A stretch of 64,000 nucleotides of DNA from Chromobacterium rhizoryzae (GTDB taxonomy: Bacteria > Pseudomonadota > Gammaproteobacteria > Burkholderiales > Chromobacteriaceae): NCBI RefSeq assembly GCF_020544465.1, contig NZ_CP066126.1:3410001-3474000 (forward strand). Reading direction: 5' to 3'. Below the pieces are notes generated by a model that was given only the letters and a program-made list of their open reading frames with translations, was not told the DNA's origin and ran no database searches. The translations under genes and the position numbers were made by a program. Below, piece by piece: positions 48,131 to 59,382 of the stretch (the first letter of the stretch is position 1; every line of letters starts with the position of its first letter).

Positions 48131-49438
48131 ATGACCAGACCCTGCCGCTTCCCGCTGGCCGCCACCCTGCTGCTGGCCGGCTCCGCCCACGCCGCCACCC
48201 TCACCATCGCCACGCTGAACAACCCGGACATGATCACGCTGAAAAAGCTGTCCCCGGCCTTCGAGGCGCAAAACCCCGGCATCAAGCTCAACTGGGTGGT
48301 GCTGGAGGAAAACATGCTGCGCCAGCGCGTCACCACCGACATCGCCACCAAGAGCGGCAAATTCGATCTGATGACGATAGGCACCTACGAAGCGCCGATC
48401 TGGGCCCAAAAAGGCTGGTTGCAGCCCATGGATCAACTGGCGCCCGGCTATGAACTGGCCGATGTGGTCAAGACCGCGCGCGACGCGCTGTCCTACAAGG
48501 GCCAGCTGTACGCGCTGCCCTTCTACGTGGAAAGCTCGATGACCTATTACCGCAAGGACTTGTTCGCCAAACTGGGGCTGAACATGCCGGAGCGGCCCAC
48601 TTACCAGCAGATCGCCGGCTTCGCCAAAACGCTGAAGGAAAAAGGCGGGGTGTACGGCATCTGCCTGCGCGGCAAGGCCGGCTGGGGCGAGAACATGGCC
48701 TATCTGTCCACCCTGATCCACACCAACGGCGGCCGCTGGTTCGACGAGCAATGGCGGCCGACGATAGACAGCCCGGAGTGGAAGCAGTCGCTGAACTTCT
48801 ACGTGGACCTGATGCGCCGCTACGGCCCGCCCGGCGCCAGCACCAACGGCTTCAACGAGAACCTGACCCTGTTCGCCAGCGGCAAATGCGGCATCTGGAT
48901 AGACGCCACCGTGGCCGCCGGACTCTTGTTCAACCCCAAGGAATCCCAGGTGGCGGACAAGGTGGGCTTCGCCCAAGCGCCGACGGGGGTGACGCCCAAG
49001 GGCTCCAGCTGGCTGTGGTCCTGGGCGCTGGCGGTGCCCAAGTCCTCGCGCCAGCAGGCGGCGGCCAAGCAGTTCGCGCAATGGGCCACCTCCAAGGACT
49101 ACATCCGGCTGGTGGCCAAGGATCAGGGCTGGACCTCGGTGCCGCCCGGCACCCGCCTGTCCACTTACCAGCAGCCGGAATACCAAAAGGCCGCGCCCTT
49201 CGCCAAATTCGTGCTGGCGGCGATCCAGCAGGCCAATCCCAATGAGCCGGCGCTGAAAAAAGTGCCCTATACCGGCATCCAGTATGTCGGCATCCCGGAG
49301 TTCCAGTCCTTCGGCACCGTGGTGGGCCAGGCCGTTTCCGGCGCGCTGGCCGGTCAAAGCAGCGTGGACGCGGCGCTGAAAGCCGGCCAGGCGGCGGCGG
49401 ACCGGGCGGTGCGGCAAGGCGGTTATCAGAAGCCGTAA
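48131..49438 (+). CDS. mtlE: ABC transporter polyol-binding protein (MtlE/SmoE-like)
   Basis: 435 residues from ATG 48131 with an AAGGAG site. A Sec signal ends near Ala-His-Ala-Ala20. The mature protein (TLTIATLNNPDMITLKKLSP, FDLMTIGTYEAPIWAQKGWL, YVESSMTYYRKDLFAKLGLN) fits family 1 extracellular binding proteins for mannitol, glucitol and arabitol. It feeds the two permeases and the ATPase encoded behind it. The start lies 154 bases from the SDR gene, enough for an extra promoter, but none was identified. Confidence 0.9.
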   Translation: MTRPCRFPLAATLLLAGSAHAATLTIATLNNPDMITLKKLSPAFEAQNPGIKLNWVVLEENMLRQRVTTDIATKSGKFDLMTIGTYEAPIWAQKGWLQPMDQLAPGYELADVVKTARDALSYKGQLYALPFYVESSMTYYRKDLFAKLGLNMPERPTYQQIAGFAKTLKEKGGVYGICLRGKAGWGENMAYLSTLIHTNGGRWFDEQWRPTIDSPEWKQSLNFYVDLMRRYGPPGASTNGFNENLTLFASGKCGIWIDATVAAGLLFNPKESQVADKVGFAQAPTGVTPKGSSWLWSWALAVPKSSRQQAAAKQFAQWATSKDYIRLVAKDQGWTSVPPGTRLSTYQQPEYQKAAPFAKFVLAAIQQANPNEPALKKVPYTGIQYVGIPEFQSFGTVVGQAVSGALAGQSSVDAALKAGQAAADRAVRQGGYQKP

Positions 49439-49518
49439 GAACCTACGGAGTCTGCCCCCAGCGCTTCGCCGCTCCCATCCACCCACGACCGCCGTCGCGG
49501 CGGTCCGGAGGAAAACCC

Positions 49519-50451
49519 ATGCCCTCTCCCGCTCACACTTTGCGCGCCGACGCCGGCGCGGCCCCGCCGCCCAGGCCGCGCCGCGGCGGCGTACAGCGCT
49601 GGCTGCTGGCCCCGGCGGTGCTCAGCCTGTTGCTGTGGTCGCTGGTGCCGCTGGCGATGACCCTGTATTTCTCGGTCAACCGCTACAGCCTGCTGAGCCC
49701 GGACGAATCCGGCTTCGCCGGCCTGGACAATTACCGCTTCCTGTGGAGCGATCCGGCCTTTGTCCCCTCCATCGCCAACACCTTGCTGCTGACCGGCGCG
49801 GTGCTGCTGATCTCCGTCGTCGGCGGCGTGCTGATGGCGGTGCTGTTCGACCAGCCCTGCTTCGGCCGCGGCCCGGCCCGGCTGCTGGCCATCGCGCCCT
49901 TCTTCGTGATGCCCACCGTGGGCGCGCTGATCTGGAAGAACATGCTGCTGCACCCGGTCTACGGCCTGTTCGCCGCCGCCGCGCAAGCGCTGGGCCTGCC
50001 GCCGGTGGACTGGCTGGGCCAGTACCCGATGTTCTCTCTCATCCTGATCGTCAGCTGGCAATGGCTGCCCTTTGCCTTCCTGATCCTGCTCACCGCCATC
50101 CAGTCGCTGGACCCGGAGCAGAAGGAAGCCGCCCAGATCGACGGCGCCGGCCCGCTGGCCATGTTCTTCCACATCGTCCTGCCGCATCTGAGGCGGCCCA
50201 TCGGCGTGGTGGTGATGATTGAAACCATCTTTTTGCTATCGGTGTTCGCGGAAATCTACGCCACCACCGGCGGCGGCCCCGGCACCTCCACCACCACGCT
50301 GTCCTTTTTGATCTACGCGGTGGGCTTGCAGCAATTCGATGTCGGCCTGGCGTCCACCGGCGGCGTGCTGGCGGTGGTGCTGGCCAATATCGTGGCGGTG
50401 TTCCTGATCCGCATGCTGGCGCAGAACTTCAAGGAGGAGCGACAAACATGA
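49519..50451 (+). CDS. mtlF: ABC transporter permease (MtlF/SmoF-like)
   Basis: 310 residues, six TM helices expected, beginning after a Pro/Arg-rich cytoplasmic start (PPPRPRRGGVQRWLLAPAVL). The EAA loop that contacts the ATPase is EQKEAAQIDGAGPLAMFFHI, around residue 205. It matches the MalF-type sugar permease class without the extra periplasmic loop of E. coli MalF. The stop overlaps the next permease start (ATGA). Confidence 0.92.
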   Translation: MPSPAHTLRADAGAAPPPRPRRGGVQRWLLAPAVLSLLLWSLVPLAMTLYFSVNRYSLLSPDESGFAGLDNYRFLWSDPAFVPSIANTLLLTGAVLLISVVGGVLMAVLFDQPCFGRGPARLLAIAPFFVMPTVGALIWKNMLLHPVYGLFAAAAQALGLPPVDWLGQYPMFSLILIVSWQWLPFAFLILLTAIQSLDPEQKEAAQIDGAGPLAMFFHIVLPHLRRPIGVVVMIETIFLLSVFAEIYATTGGGPGTSTTTLSFLIYAVGLQQFDVGLASTGGVLAVVLANIVAVFLIRMLAQNFKEERQT

Positions 50452-51272
50452 ACGCGAGAGCGACGCTGTCCTGGCGCTACGCCGCCACCTCCGCCGCGGC
50501 CTGGCTGATCGCCCTGCTGCTGTTCTTCCCCATCCTGTGGATGCTGCTGACCGCCTTCAAGACCGAGGCCCAGGCCTACCAGCTCAGCCTGTGGTTCCAG
50601 CCCACGCTGGACAGCTTCCGCGAGGTGTTCGCCCGCAGCGACTACCTGGCCTTTGCCGGCCATTCCATCGCCGTGTCCTTCGGCGCCACCGCGCTCAGCC
50701 TGCTGCTGGCGGTGCCGGCCGCCTATAGCCTGGCCTTCCATCCCGGCGCGCGCGCGCAGCCGCTGCTGCTGTGGATGCTGTCCACCAAGATGCTGCCTTC
50801 GGTGGGCGTGCTGCTGCCGGTCTATCTGCTGCTGAAACAGGGCGGCCTGCTGGATACCGTGACCGGGCTGGCGCTGGTCTACGCGCTGGCCAATCTGCCG
50901 ATCGCGGTGTGGATGGCCTACACCTATTTCTGCGAAGTGCCGCGCGAAATCCTGGAGGCGGCGCGCATGGACGGCGCCGGCCTGTGGCAGGAAATCATGC
51001 ATATGCTGCTGCCGATGGCCCTGCCCGGCCTGGCGTCCACCAGCTTGCTGTTGCTGATTCTGAGCTGGAACGAGGCGTTCTGGAGCATCAATCTGTCCAG
51101 CGCCCACGCCGCGCCGCTGACGGTGTTCATCGCCTCCTACTCCAGCCCGGAGGGCCTGTTCTGGGCCAAGCTGTCCGCCGCCTCGCTGCTGGCGGTGGCG
51201 CCCATCCTGGCGCTGGGCTGGCTGACGCAAAAGCAGCTGGTGCGCGGCCTCACTTTCGGAGCGGTCAAATGA
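50448..51272 (+). CDS. mtlG: ABC transporter permease (MtlG/SmoG-like)
   Basis: 274 residues, six TM helices, MalG class. The cytoplasmic coupling loop is EILEAARMDGAGLWQEIMHM. LPMALPGLASTSLLLLILSW and FTFGAVK at the C-terminus agree with this class. It partners the preceding permease in the inner membrane. Both ends overlap neighbouring genes by four bases. Confidence 0.92.
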   Translation: MNARATLSWRYAATSAAAWLIALLLFFPILWMLLTAFKTEAQAYQLSLWFQPTLDSFREVFARSDYLAFAGHSIAVSFGATALSLLLAVPAAYSLAFHPGARAQPLLLWMLSTKMLPSVGVLLPVYLLLKQGGLLDTVTGLALVYALANLPIAVWMAYTYFCEVPREILEAARMDGAGLWQEIMHMLLPMALPGLASTSLLLLILSWNEAFWSINLSSAHAAPLTVFIASYSSPEGLFWAKLSAASLLAVAPILALGWLTQKQLVRGLTFGAVK

Positions 51273-51952
51273 GCGCCGCCGTCTCCCATCTGGTCTGCGA
51301 TTGCGACGGGGTGCTGCTGGACAGCGAGGCCGCCGCCCAGCGCGCGCTGCAAACGCAGCTGGCGGCGCGCCTGCCGTCCGGCGTGGACGCGGCCGCGGTG
51401 ATCCAGCCGCGGCTGGGCATGACGCTGGAAGCGCTGTTGGCCGACATCGCCCGCCAGCACCCCTTGCCGCTGACGCCGGACGAGATCGCGCGCATCCGCC
51501 GGGCGGTGGACGCCGAGGTGGCGGCGCGGCTGCGGGCCGTACCCGGCGTGGCCGCCGCCTTGCGCGCCATCCCCTTGCCCAAGGCGGTGGCCAGCAACAG
51601 CGCCGGGGCGCGGGTGCGCGCGGCGTTGCGCCGCACCGGGCTGTGGCCCTTGTTCCAGGGCCGCGTGCATTGCGCCGACGAGGTGGGCGCGGCCAAGCCG
51701 GCGCCGGATGTCTACCTGGCGGCCTGCCGCTCGCTGCGCGCCGCGCCGGATCGCTGCCTGGCGCTGGAGGACAGCGTCACCGGCGTCACCGCCGCCCGCG
51801 CCGCCGGCCTGCGCGTGCTGGGCTTCGCCGGCGCCGGCCACATCGCCGCCGGCCACGCAGAGCGGCTGCTGGCCGCCGGGGCCGGCCTGGTCTTCGACGA
51901 TATGCGGCGGCTGCCGGAGCTGGTGCGCCGGCTGCAAGCCCGTCCGTTCTGA
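51269..51952 (+). CDS. HAD-superfamily phosphatase (beta-phosphoglucomutase-like)
   Basis: 227 residues. Motif I is LVCDCDGVLLDSE with Asp11 as nucleophile and Asp13; motif II is KAVASNSAGARVRAAL, motif III VGAAKPAPDVYLAACRSL and motif IV LEDSVTGVTAARAAG. A cap of about 60 helical residues follows motif I, as in the HAD-IA subfamily. Within a polyol operon it probably removes phosphate from a sugar phosphate that would otherwise accumulate. The insertion of this gene between permease and ATPase genes is unusual but translationally coupled. Confidence 0.88.
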   Translation: MSAAVSHLVCDCDGVLLDSEAAAQRALQTQLAARLPSGVDAAAVIQPRLGMTLEALLADIARQHPLPLTPDEIARIRRAVDAEVAARLRAVPGVAAALRAIPLPKAVASNSAGARVRAALRRTGLWPLFQGRVHCADEVGAAKPAPDVYLAACRSLRAAPDRCLALEDSVTGVTAARAAGLRVLGFAGAGHIAAGHAERLLAAGAGLVFDDMRRLPELVRRLQARPF

Positions 51953-51974
51953 AATACTGATAAGGAGAAAACAC

Positions 51975-53072
51975 ATGGCAAGCGTCCAATTGCGCCATGT
52001 CGGCAAACGCTACGGCGACGGTCCGGAAGTGATGTCCGACATTCAACTGCACATCGACGACGGCGAGTTCGTCGTCTTCGTCGGCCCGTCCGGCTGCGGC
52101 AAGTCCACGCTGCTGCGCATGATCGCCGGCCTGGAGGAGATCAGCGACGGCGAGCTGGAGATAGGCGGCGAACGCATGAACGAGGTGCCGGCGGCCAAGC
52201 GCGGCATCGCCATGGTGTTCCAGTCCTACGCGCTCTACCCGCATATGAGCTTGTACGACAATATGGCCTTCGGCCTCAAACTGGCCGGCAAGAGCCGCGC
52301 CGAGATCGACGCCGCGGTGCGCCGCGCCGCCGCCATCCTGCACATCGACCACCTGCTGGAGCGCAAGCCCAAGGCCCTGTCCGGCGGCCAGCGCCAACGG
52401 GTGGCCATAGGCCGCGCCATCACCCGCCAGCCCAAGGTGTTCTTGTTCGACGAGCCGCTGTCCAATCTGGACGCGGCGCTGCGGGTCAAAATGCGGCTGG
52501 AGTTCGCCCGCCTGCACCAGCAACTGAAAACCACCATGATCTACGTGACCCACGACCAGGTGGAGGCGATGACGCTGGCGGACAAGATTGTGGTGCTGTC
52601 GGCCGGCCGCGTCGAACAAGTGGGCGCGCCGCGCGCGCTCTACCACCATCCGGCCAACCGTTTCGTCGCCGGCTTCATCGGCTCGCCGCGGATGAATTTT
52701 CTGCCGGGCCGCGTGTTGAGCATCCAGCCGGCAGGCGTGGCCGTGCGTCTGGACGGCGGCGGCGAGCTGCTGGCGGCGGTGACGGCGCAAGACCTGAAGC
52801 CCGGCGACGCCGTCGCCGTCGGCGTCCGCCCGGAACACCTGCAACCGGCCCCCGGGCCAGCGGCGCTGCGCGCCCGCGTGGCCGCGGTGGAAAGCCTGGG
52901 CGACTGCGCCTATCTGTACGCCGAGGCGCCGGACGCCGACGAGCCGCTGATCAGCCGGATCTCGGACGCGCAGGACTTCGCCGCCGGCGACGAAACGGGC
53001 TTCAGCGCACAGCCGCATCACTGCCACCTGTTCCGCGAGGACGGCCTGGCCCTGCCGCGCCTGCCGCGCTAA
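51975..53072 (+). CDS. mtlK: ABC transporter ATP-binding protein (MtlK/SmoK, UgpC/MalK type)
   Basis: 365 residues from ATG 51975 with an AAGGAG site. Walker A GPSGCGKST is at about 38-46, the signature is LSGGQRQRVAIGRA, and Walker B VFLFDEPLSNLDA. From about 245 the OB-type TOBE regulatory domain of MalK-like subunits follows (FIGSPRMNFLPGRVLSIQPA, VAVGVRPEHLQ). It energises the MtlEFG polyol importer. Only 22 bases separate it from the phosphatase gene. Confidence 0.95.
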   Translation: MASVQLRHVGKRYGDGPEVMSDIQLHIDDGEFVVFVGPSGCGKSTLLRMIAGLEEISDGELEIGGERMNEVPAAKRGIAMVFQSYALYPHMSLYDNMAFGLKLAGKSRAEIDAAVRRAAAILHIDHLLERKPKALSGGQRQRVAIGRAITRQPKVFLFDEPLSNLDAALRVKMRLEFARLHQQLKTTMIYVTHDQVEAMTLADKIVVLSAGRVEQVGAPRALYHHPANRFVAGFIGSPRMNFLPGRVLSIQPAGVAVRLDGGGELLAAVTAQDLKPGDAVAVGVRPEHLQPAPGPAALRARVAAVESLGDCAYLYAEAPDADEPLISRISDAQDFAAGDETGFSAQPHHCHLFREDGLALPRLPR

Positions 53073-53080
53073 ACCCCGCC

Positions 53081-54484
53081 ATGGAACCCGCGATGACACT
53101 TGCCCCCACCCCGCCGCGCTGGCTGCATATCGGCGCCGGCGCCTTCCACCGCGCCCACCAGGCCGTCTATCTGGACCAACTGGCCGGCGCCGACGCCGAG
53201 CCCTGGCGGCTGGCCGTCGGCAATATCCGCGCCGACCTGAACCCGCTGCTGGAGCAGTTGGCGGCGCAGCAAGGCCAGTACACGCTGGAAACCGTCAGCC
53301 CGGCCGGCGAGCGCCGCTACCGGCGCATCCGCGCCATCGACGCGGTGCTGCCCTGGGATCGCCAACTGAGCGCGCTGATAGGCGAAGGCGCGCACCCGGC
53401 CACCCGGGTGATCTCCTTCACCGTCACCGAAGCCGGCTACTACCTGAACCAGGAGCAGGCGCTGGACACCGCCAATCCGGAGCTGGCGGACGATTTGCAC
53501 GGTGGGCTCAACACCCTGTACGGCGCCGTCGCCGCGATTTTGCGCGCGCGCGCGGCGCGCGGCGGCGGCGCGCTCACCTTGCTCAACTGCGACAATCTGC
53601 GCCACAACGGCGAGCGCTTCCGCCAGGGCCTGGAACAGTTTCTGACCCTGCGCCAGGAAACCGAGCTGCTGGCGTGGACACGCCGCCACAGCAGCTGCCC
53701 CAACGCCATGGTGGACCGCATCACCCCGCGGCCGCCGCCGGAGCTGGCGGAGCGGGTGGCCGCCGCCACCGGCTGGCGCGACCCCTGCGCGATCACCGCC
53801 GAATCCTTCACCCAGTGGGTGATAGAGGACCGCTTCGCCGCCGGCCGCCCGGCGCTGGAGCGCGTCGGCGCGCAGCTGGTGGCCGATGTCCAGCCCTATG
53901 AGGAAGCCAAGATCCGCATCCTCAACGCCAGCCACAGCGGCATCGCCTGGGCCGGCAGCCTGCTGGGCCTGGACTTCATCCACCAGGGCGCGGCGGACCC
54001 GGACATCCGGCAACTGGCTCACGACTACGTCAGCCAGGACGTGATCCCCTGCCTCAGCCCCAGCCCGCTGGACCTGGCCGGCTACCGCGACAGCGTGCTG
54101 GAGCGCTTCGGCAATCCGGCGCTGGGCGACAGCAATCAGCGCGTGGCGGCGGACGGCTACGCCAAGCTGCCCGGCTTCATCGCGCCCACGCTGCGGGAAT
54201 CCATCGACGCCGGCCGCCGGCCGGACGCCTGCGCCATGCTGCCGGCGCTGTTCCTGCGCTTTTTGCAACGCTGGCGCGCCGGCCGGCTGGGCTACGCCTA
54301 CCGGGACGGCAGCATGGACATCGCCGCCTGCCATCGCATGCTGGCGGCCGCCGACCCGGTGGCCGCCTACTGCGCGGACCCGGCGCTCTGGGGCCCCTTG
54401 GCCGGCAGCCCGGCGCTGGTCGCGCCCTTGCGCGCCGCATTGGCGCGGGTGGACAGCTGGCTGGACGGCCGCGGACGGGGATAG
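53081..54484 (+). CDS. mtlD: Mannitol/arabitol 2-dehydrogenase, polyol-specific long-chain family
   Basis: 467 residues (463 if the ATG at 53093 is used). An N-terminal Rossmann fold opens with LHIGAGAFHRAHQAVYLDQL. The active-site motif K-x4-N-x2-H of long-chain mannitol dehydrogenases is present at Lys277, Asn282 and His285 (KIRILNASHSG), and EAGYYLNQEQ and NGERFRQGLEQF-like blocks agree. It oxidises mannitol to fructose or D-arabitol to D-xylulose with NAD, without metal. It starts nine bases after mtlK. Confidence 0.92.
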   Translation: MEPAMTLAPTPPRWLHIGAGAFHRAHQAVYLDQLAGADAEPWRLAVGNIRADLNPLLEQLAAQQGQYTLETVSPAGERRYRRIRAIDAVLPWDRQLSALIGEGAHPATRVISFTVTEAGYYLNQEQALDTANPELADDLHGGLNTLYGAVAAILRARAARGGGALTLLNCDNLRHNGERFRQGLEQFLTLRQETELLAWTRRHSSCPNAMVDRITPRPPPELAERVAAATGWRDPCAITAESFTQWVIEDRFAAGRPALERVGAQLVADVQPYEEAKIRILNASHSGIAWAGSLLGLDFIHQGAADPDIRQLAHDYVSQDVIPCLSPSPLDLAGYRDSVLERFGNPALGDSNQRVAADGYAKLPGFIAPTLRESIDAGRRPDACAMLPALFLRFLQRWRAGRLGYAYRDGSMDIAACHRMLAAADPVAAYCADPALWGPLAGSPALVAPLRAALARVDSWLDGRGRG

Positions 54485-54539
54485 ACTGCGCGAGAGAGCC
54501 GCCATCCGGCCGTCCGCCACTCCCTCCAAGGACAAAACC

Positions 54540-56008
<1,469 letters not shown>

Positions 56009-56012
<4 letters not shown>

Positions 56013-56947
56013 TTCTGTGCTGCGGCGAAGCCCTGTACGATTTTTTCCTGGAACCCGGCGCGGCGGAATGGCCGCAGCTGAACTACCGCGCCGTGCCCGG
56101 CGGCTCGCCGTTCAATGTGGCCGTGGGCCTGGCGCGGCTGGGCCGGCGCGCGGCCCTGCTGACGCCCTTGTCCAACGATTATCTGGGCGCGCAGCTGCGG
56201 CGGCTGTTGGAGCGGGAGGGGGTGGACGGACGCTATCTGCTGCCGCGCGATCTGCCCACCACTTTGGCGATGGTGAGCGTGGACGCAGGCGGCCAGCCGC
56301 AATACGGCTTCTACGGCGAGCGCGCGCCGGAAGCCAGCCTGCGCCCGGAGGAGCTGCCGACGCTGGACGACGAAGTCGCCGCCGTCCACTTCGGCTCCTA
56401 CGCCTTGGTGGGCCGCCCCGGCGGCGAGGCGCTGCAAGCGCTGGCGGCCCGCGAAAGCGGCCGGCGGCTGATCTCGCTGGATCCCAATCTGCGGCTGAAC
56501 GTGGAGCCGGAACGGGCGCGCTGGCGGCAATGCCTGGACATCCATCGCCGCCACGCCCATCTGATCAAGGTCAGCGCCGAGGATCTGGCCCTGCTGTATC
56601 CGGGACAGGAGATCGAAGCCTGCGCCCGCGGCTGGCTCGCCCCGCCATGCCAGTTGCTGCTGCTGACCCGCGGCGAACAAGGCGTGCGCGTGTTCAGCCG
56701 CCGTCACGGCGAATGGGAACAGCCGGCCGCCGCCGTCCAGGTGGTGGACACCGTGGGCGCCGGCGACAGCTTCCAGGCCGCGCTGCTGTGCCGGCTGGCC
56801 GAGCTGGGCCGGCTGAGCCCGGACGGGCTGGCGGCGCTGAGCCGGGCGGAAACCGAGGATCTGGTCCGCTTCGCAACGCGCGCCGCCGCCCTCACCTGCG
56901 CGCGGCGCGGGCCGGACCTGCCGCGACGGGCGCAGCTGGCGGACTAA
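56009..56947 (+). CDS. mtlZ: Fructokinase, PfkB family
   Basis: 312 residues. PfkB signature 1 is at about 30-45 (PGGSPFNVAVGLARLGRRAA); signature 2 is VVDTVGAGDSFQAALLCRL with the catalytic Asp in GAGDSF. NPNLR-type substrate contact LISLDPNLRLNVEPE is present. It would phosphorylate fructose formed from mannitol or glucitol. Last gene of the operon; its TAA stop is the left flank of repeat copy 10. Confidence 0.92.
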
Positions 56948-57092
56948 GCGCCTGTTCAAAGCCTCGCGAGCGAGGGCGAGGCCAGGCGTTGCGGCGGAGA
57001 AAGCGGAATGTGCTCGCGGCGCATGAGCATTTCGAAGCGGCGCTCGCCGCGCCGCGTTTCACGAATAGCGGCAGACTGTGAACAGGTTCTAA
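56945..57092. repeat. 146-bp palindromic repeat, copy 10 (between convergent stops)
   Basis: TAA on both sides. The left TAA is the fructokinase stop; CTA at 57089-57091, spanning the right flank, is the TAG stop of the LysR gene on the other strand. Thus one element touches the stop codons of both convergent genes. The left end is the decayed GCGCCTGTTCAAAGCCTCG type. Confidence 0.85.
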
Positions 57093-58051
57093 AGCGGCGC
57101 CGACTCGCCGCCGCCCTCTGCCCGCAGCCAATCGAACAGATTCGCCATCGCCTCGCTGCGCAGCGCGTCGCGCGGCCGGGACAACCACCATTGCGCGCCG
57201 GGCCGGCGCGGGTAGCCGGCCAGCTCGCGCAGCCGGCCGTCGGCCAGCGCCTCCTCCAAGGCCGGCGACGGCAGACAGGCGATGCCGTGGCCGCGCAGGG
57301 CCGCGTCCAGCGCCAGCTGCGGCGCATCGTAAACGGCGGCGACGCCGAAACGCGGCAGCAGCGCTTGCACCGCGGCCTCCGCCTCCTCCGGCATGCGCGT
57401 CTTTTCCAGGCAGATCAAACGCGCCAGCTGCGGATGGCGCTCGGCCGGCAACGCCGCCAGCTGTTCCGCCAAGGCCGGCGCGGCGACGAAACGCCAGTCC
57501 TCGCGCAGCCAGGCCGCGTCTTCCCAGCCGGCCGTCGCCATCGGCTGCCGGCCGATGACGATGTCCACGTCGATCTCATCGGCCTGGCCCGGCTCCTCGT
57601 CTATGGATAACAAGGGCACGATGTCGGGATGGGCGGCGCGCAGCCGGTCCAAGCGTCCCTGCAGCCAGCCGTGCAGTAAAAAAGCCGGCCCCACCAGCAC
57701 CACCAGGCCCGGGTCCGTGTAGACCGCGATGCGGTCCAGCCCGCGCCGCAGCGTGTCCAGCGCGCGCCGCACGCTTTGTTGCAGCATTTCGCCGGCAAAG
57801 GTCAGTTCGATGCCGCGGCCCACTCGCTGGAACAAAGGCTGGCCGACAAAGGCCTCCAGCTGTTGAATCTGATGACTGACCGCGGACTGCGACAGATGCA
57901 GCGCCTCGGCGGCGCGGGAAACGCTGCCCAGGCGCGCGGCGGCTTCGAAGCCGGTCAGCAGCCGCAGCGAGGGCAGGCGGCCAAGCGCGCCCGTCGCCGG
58001 GTCTTCCCGCTCGGCCGCCTGCGGCCCGCCGCTGTTATCGCCTCTCTCCAT
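57089..58051 (-). CDS. LysR-type transcriptional regulator (GcvA-like)
   Basis: 320 residues. The HTH domain is at about 28-87 (LPSLRLLTGFEAAARLGSVS, AAEALHLSQSAVSHQIQQLE, GQPLFQRVGRGIELT), and the co-inducer domain includes LVVLVGPAFLLHGWLQGRLD and PDALRGHGIACLPSPALEEA-like sequence, the GcvA branch. It lies 60 bases downstream of the agmatine deiminase gene on the same strand, so they may be cotranscribed. Its TAG stop comes from the flank of repeat copy 10. Confidence 0.88.
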   Translation of the reverse strand: MERGDNSGGPQAAEREDPATGALGRLPSLRLLTGFEAAARLGSVSRAAEALHLSQSAVSHQIQQLEAFVGQPLFQRVGRGIELTFAGEMLQQSVRRALDTLRRGLDRIAVYTDPGLVVLVGPAFLLHGWLQGRLDRLRAAHPDIVPLLSIDEEPGQADEIDVDIVIGRQPMATAGWEDAAWLREDWRFVAAPALAEQLAALPAERHPQLARLICLEKTRMPEEAEAAVQALLPRFGVAAVYDAPQLALDAALRGHGIACLPSPALEEALADGRLRELAGYPRRPGAQWWLSRPRDALRSEAMANLFDWLRAEGGGESAPL

Positions 58052-58111
58052 CCGAATATGTCCTCCTGATTTCCGGTCGGCGCGGACGCGCAGCGGGCTG
58101 TGAACGCATGC

Positions 58112-59200
58112 TCAAGCCGGTTGCTGCTGGGTCGCGCAATGAATGCCCCCGCCGCCGGCGGCGATGCCGTCGATGTTCAGCTGCACCACCTCGCGTTGCG
58201 GGAAGAGCTCGCGCAAGGCCGCGCCCGCGTTGCGGTCCGCCTTGGCGTCGCCGAACTCCGGCGCGATCACCGCCCCGTTGCAGACGTAGAAATTGATATA
58301 GCCGGCCGCCATCTCGTGGCCCTCGTACTCCGGCCTCACCCGCTCCGGCCCCGGCAAGACCACCACCTCCAACTTGCGGCCGCGCGCGTCCCGCGCCTGG
58401 CGCAGCAGGCTCAGATGACGGCGCGTCACCTGGTAATCGTAAGACTGCGGGTCCGTCTCCAGGCCGGCCACCACCACGCCGGGGCGAGCGAAACGGGCGT
58501 AAAAATCGGTATGGCCGTCGGTGATGTCGCGGCCGGCGATGCCGGGCAGCCAGATCACCTTGTCCACGCCCAGCAGCCGGCGCAGTTCGCGCTCGCACTG
58601 CGCCTTGCTCAGGCCCGGGTTGCGATTGGGATTGAGCACGCAGCTTTCGGTGATGATGGCGGTGCCCTCGCCGTCCACCTCGATGCCGCCGCCCTCCAGC
58701 ACCAGCGAGGTCCGCACGACCGGCGCGCCGCTCTTGGCCGCCACCGCGGCCGCCACCTTGGCGTCCCTACGGTGCGCCTGCTTGCCGCCCCAGCCGTTGA
58801 AGTTGAAATCCACCGCCGCCGCCCCGCCCTTGCCCTTGACGAAGATCGGGCCGCTGTCGCGTATCCACAGATCGTCCAGCGGCTGCTCCACCAGTTCCAC
58901 CTTGGGGCCGCACAGCTTGGCCGCCAGCGCCATGTCCTCGGCGCGCGTCAGCATGCGCACCGGCTCGTGGGCGGCGATGGCCTGGGCCACTCGCGCCAGA
59001 TCCCGCCGCACCACCGGCAGCAAACTCGTGCCCCACACCTCCAGGCTGGGACCGAAGGCCATCCAGGTGGCGGCGTGGCCCTCGCCCTCGTCCGGCATGC
59101 GGTAGCCGGCCGCGTTCGGCTCCGCGCTCCAAGCGCGGGCGGCCATCATGCCGCCCGCCGTCAACAGGCTTGCGCCCAGGAATTGTCGTCTAGTGCTCAT
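58112..59200 (-). CDS. Exported agmatine deiminase / peptidyl-arginine deiminase-like
   Basis: 362 residues from ATG 59200. The N-terminus STRRQFLGASLLTAGGMMAA is a twin-arginine (Tat) signal. GHAATWMAFGPSLEVWG, DLWIRDSGPIFVKG, VLEGGGIEVDGEGTAIITE and ITDGHTDFYARF are agmatine deiminase blocks, and the nucleophile is Cys355 in GGGGIHCATQQQP at the C-terminus. The enzyme would convert agmatine to N-carbamoylputrescine and ammonia in the periplasm. Cytoplasmic AguA lacks such a signal. No carbamoylputrescine amidase gene is nearby. Confidence 0.88.
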   Translation of the reverse strand: MSTRRQFLGASLLTAGGMMAARAWSAEPNAAGYRMPDEGEGHAATWMAFGPSLEVWGTSLLPVVRRDLARVAQAIAAHEPVRMLTRAEDMALAAKLCGPKVELVEQPLDDLWIRDSGPIFVKGKGGAAAVDFNFNGWGGKQAHRRDAKVAAAVAAKSGAPVVRTSLVLEGGGIEVDGEGTAIITESCVLNPNRNPGLSKAQCERELRRLLGVDKVIWLPGIAGRDITDGHTDFYARFARPGVVVAGLETDPQSYDYQVTRRHLSLLRQARDARGRKLEVVVLPGPERVRPEYEGHEMAAGYINFYVCNGAVIAPEFGDAKADRNAGAALRELFPQREVVQLNIDGIAAGGGGIHCATQQQPA

Positions 59201-59382
59201 CGCCGTGTCTCCAAGGCCGGTTTCCAGCCACATGGCCGTGCTTGGCATTGTGCAAGCGGACATGCATTTGAAAAAGCGATGAATTTTGCGGAAACCTATC
59301 TATTTCTATCATGTATTTGCCGCCGCCGCGCGCCGGCGGGAAGAATGACATAAGCTGAAGACGGAATACAGGAGGGGCCGGC

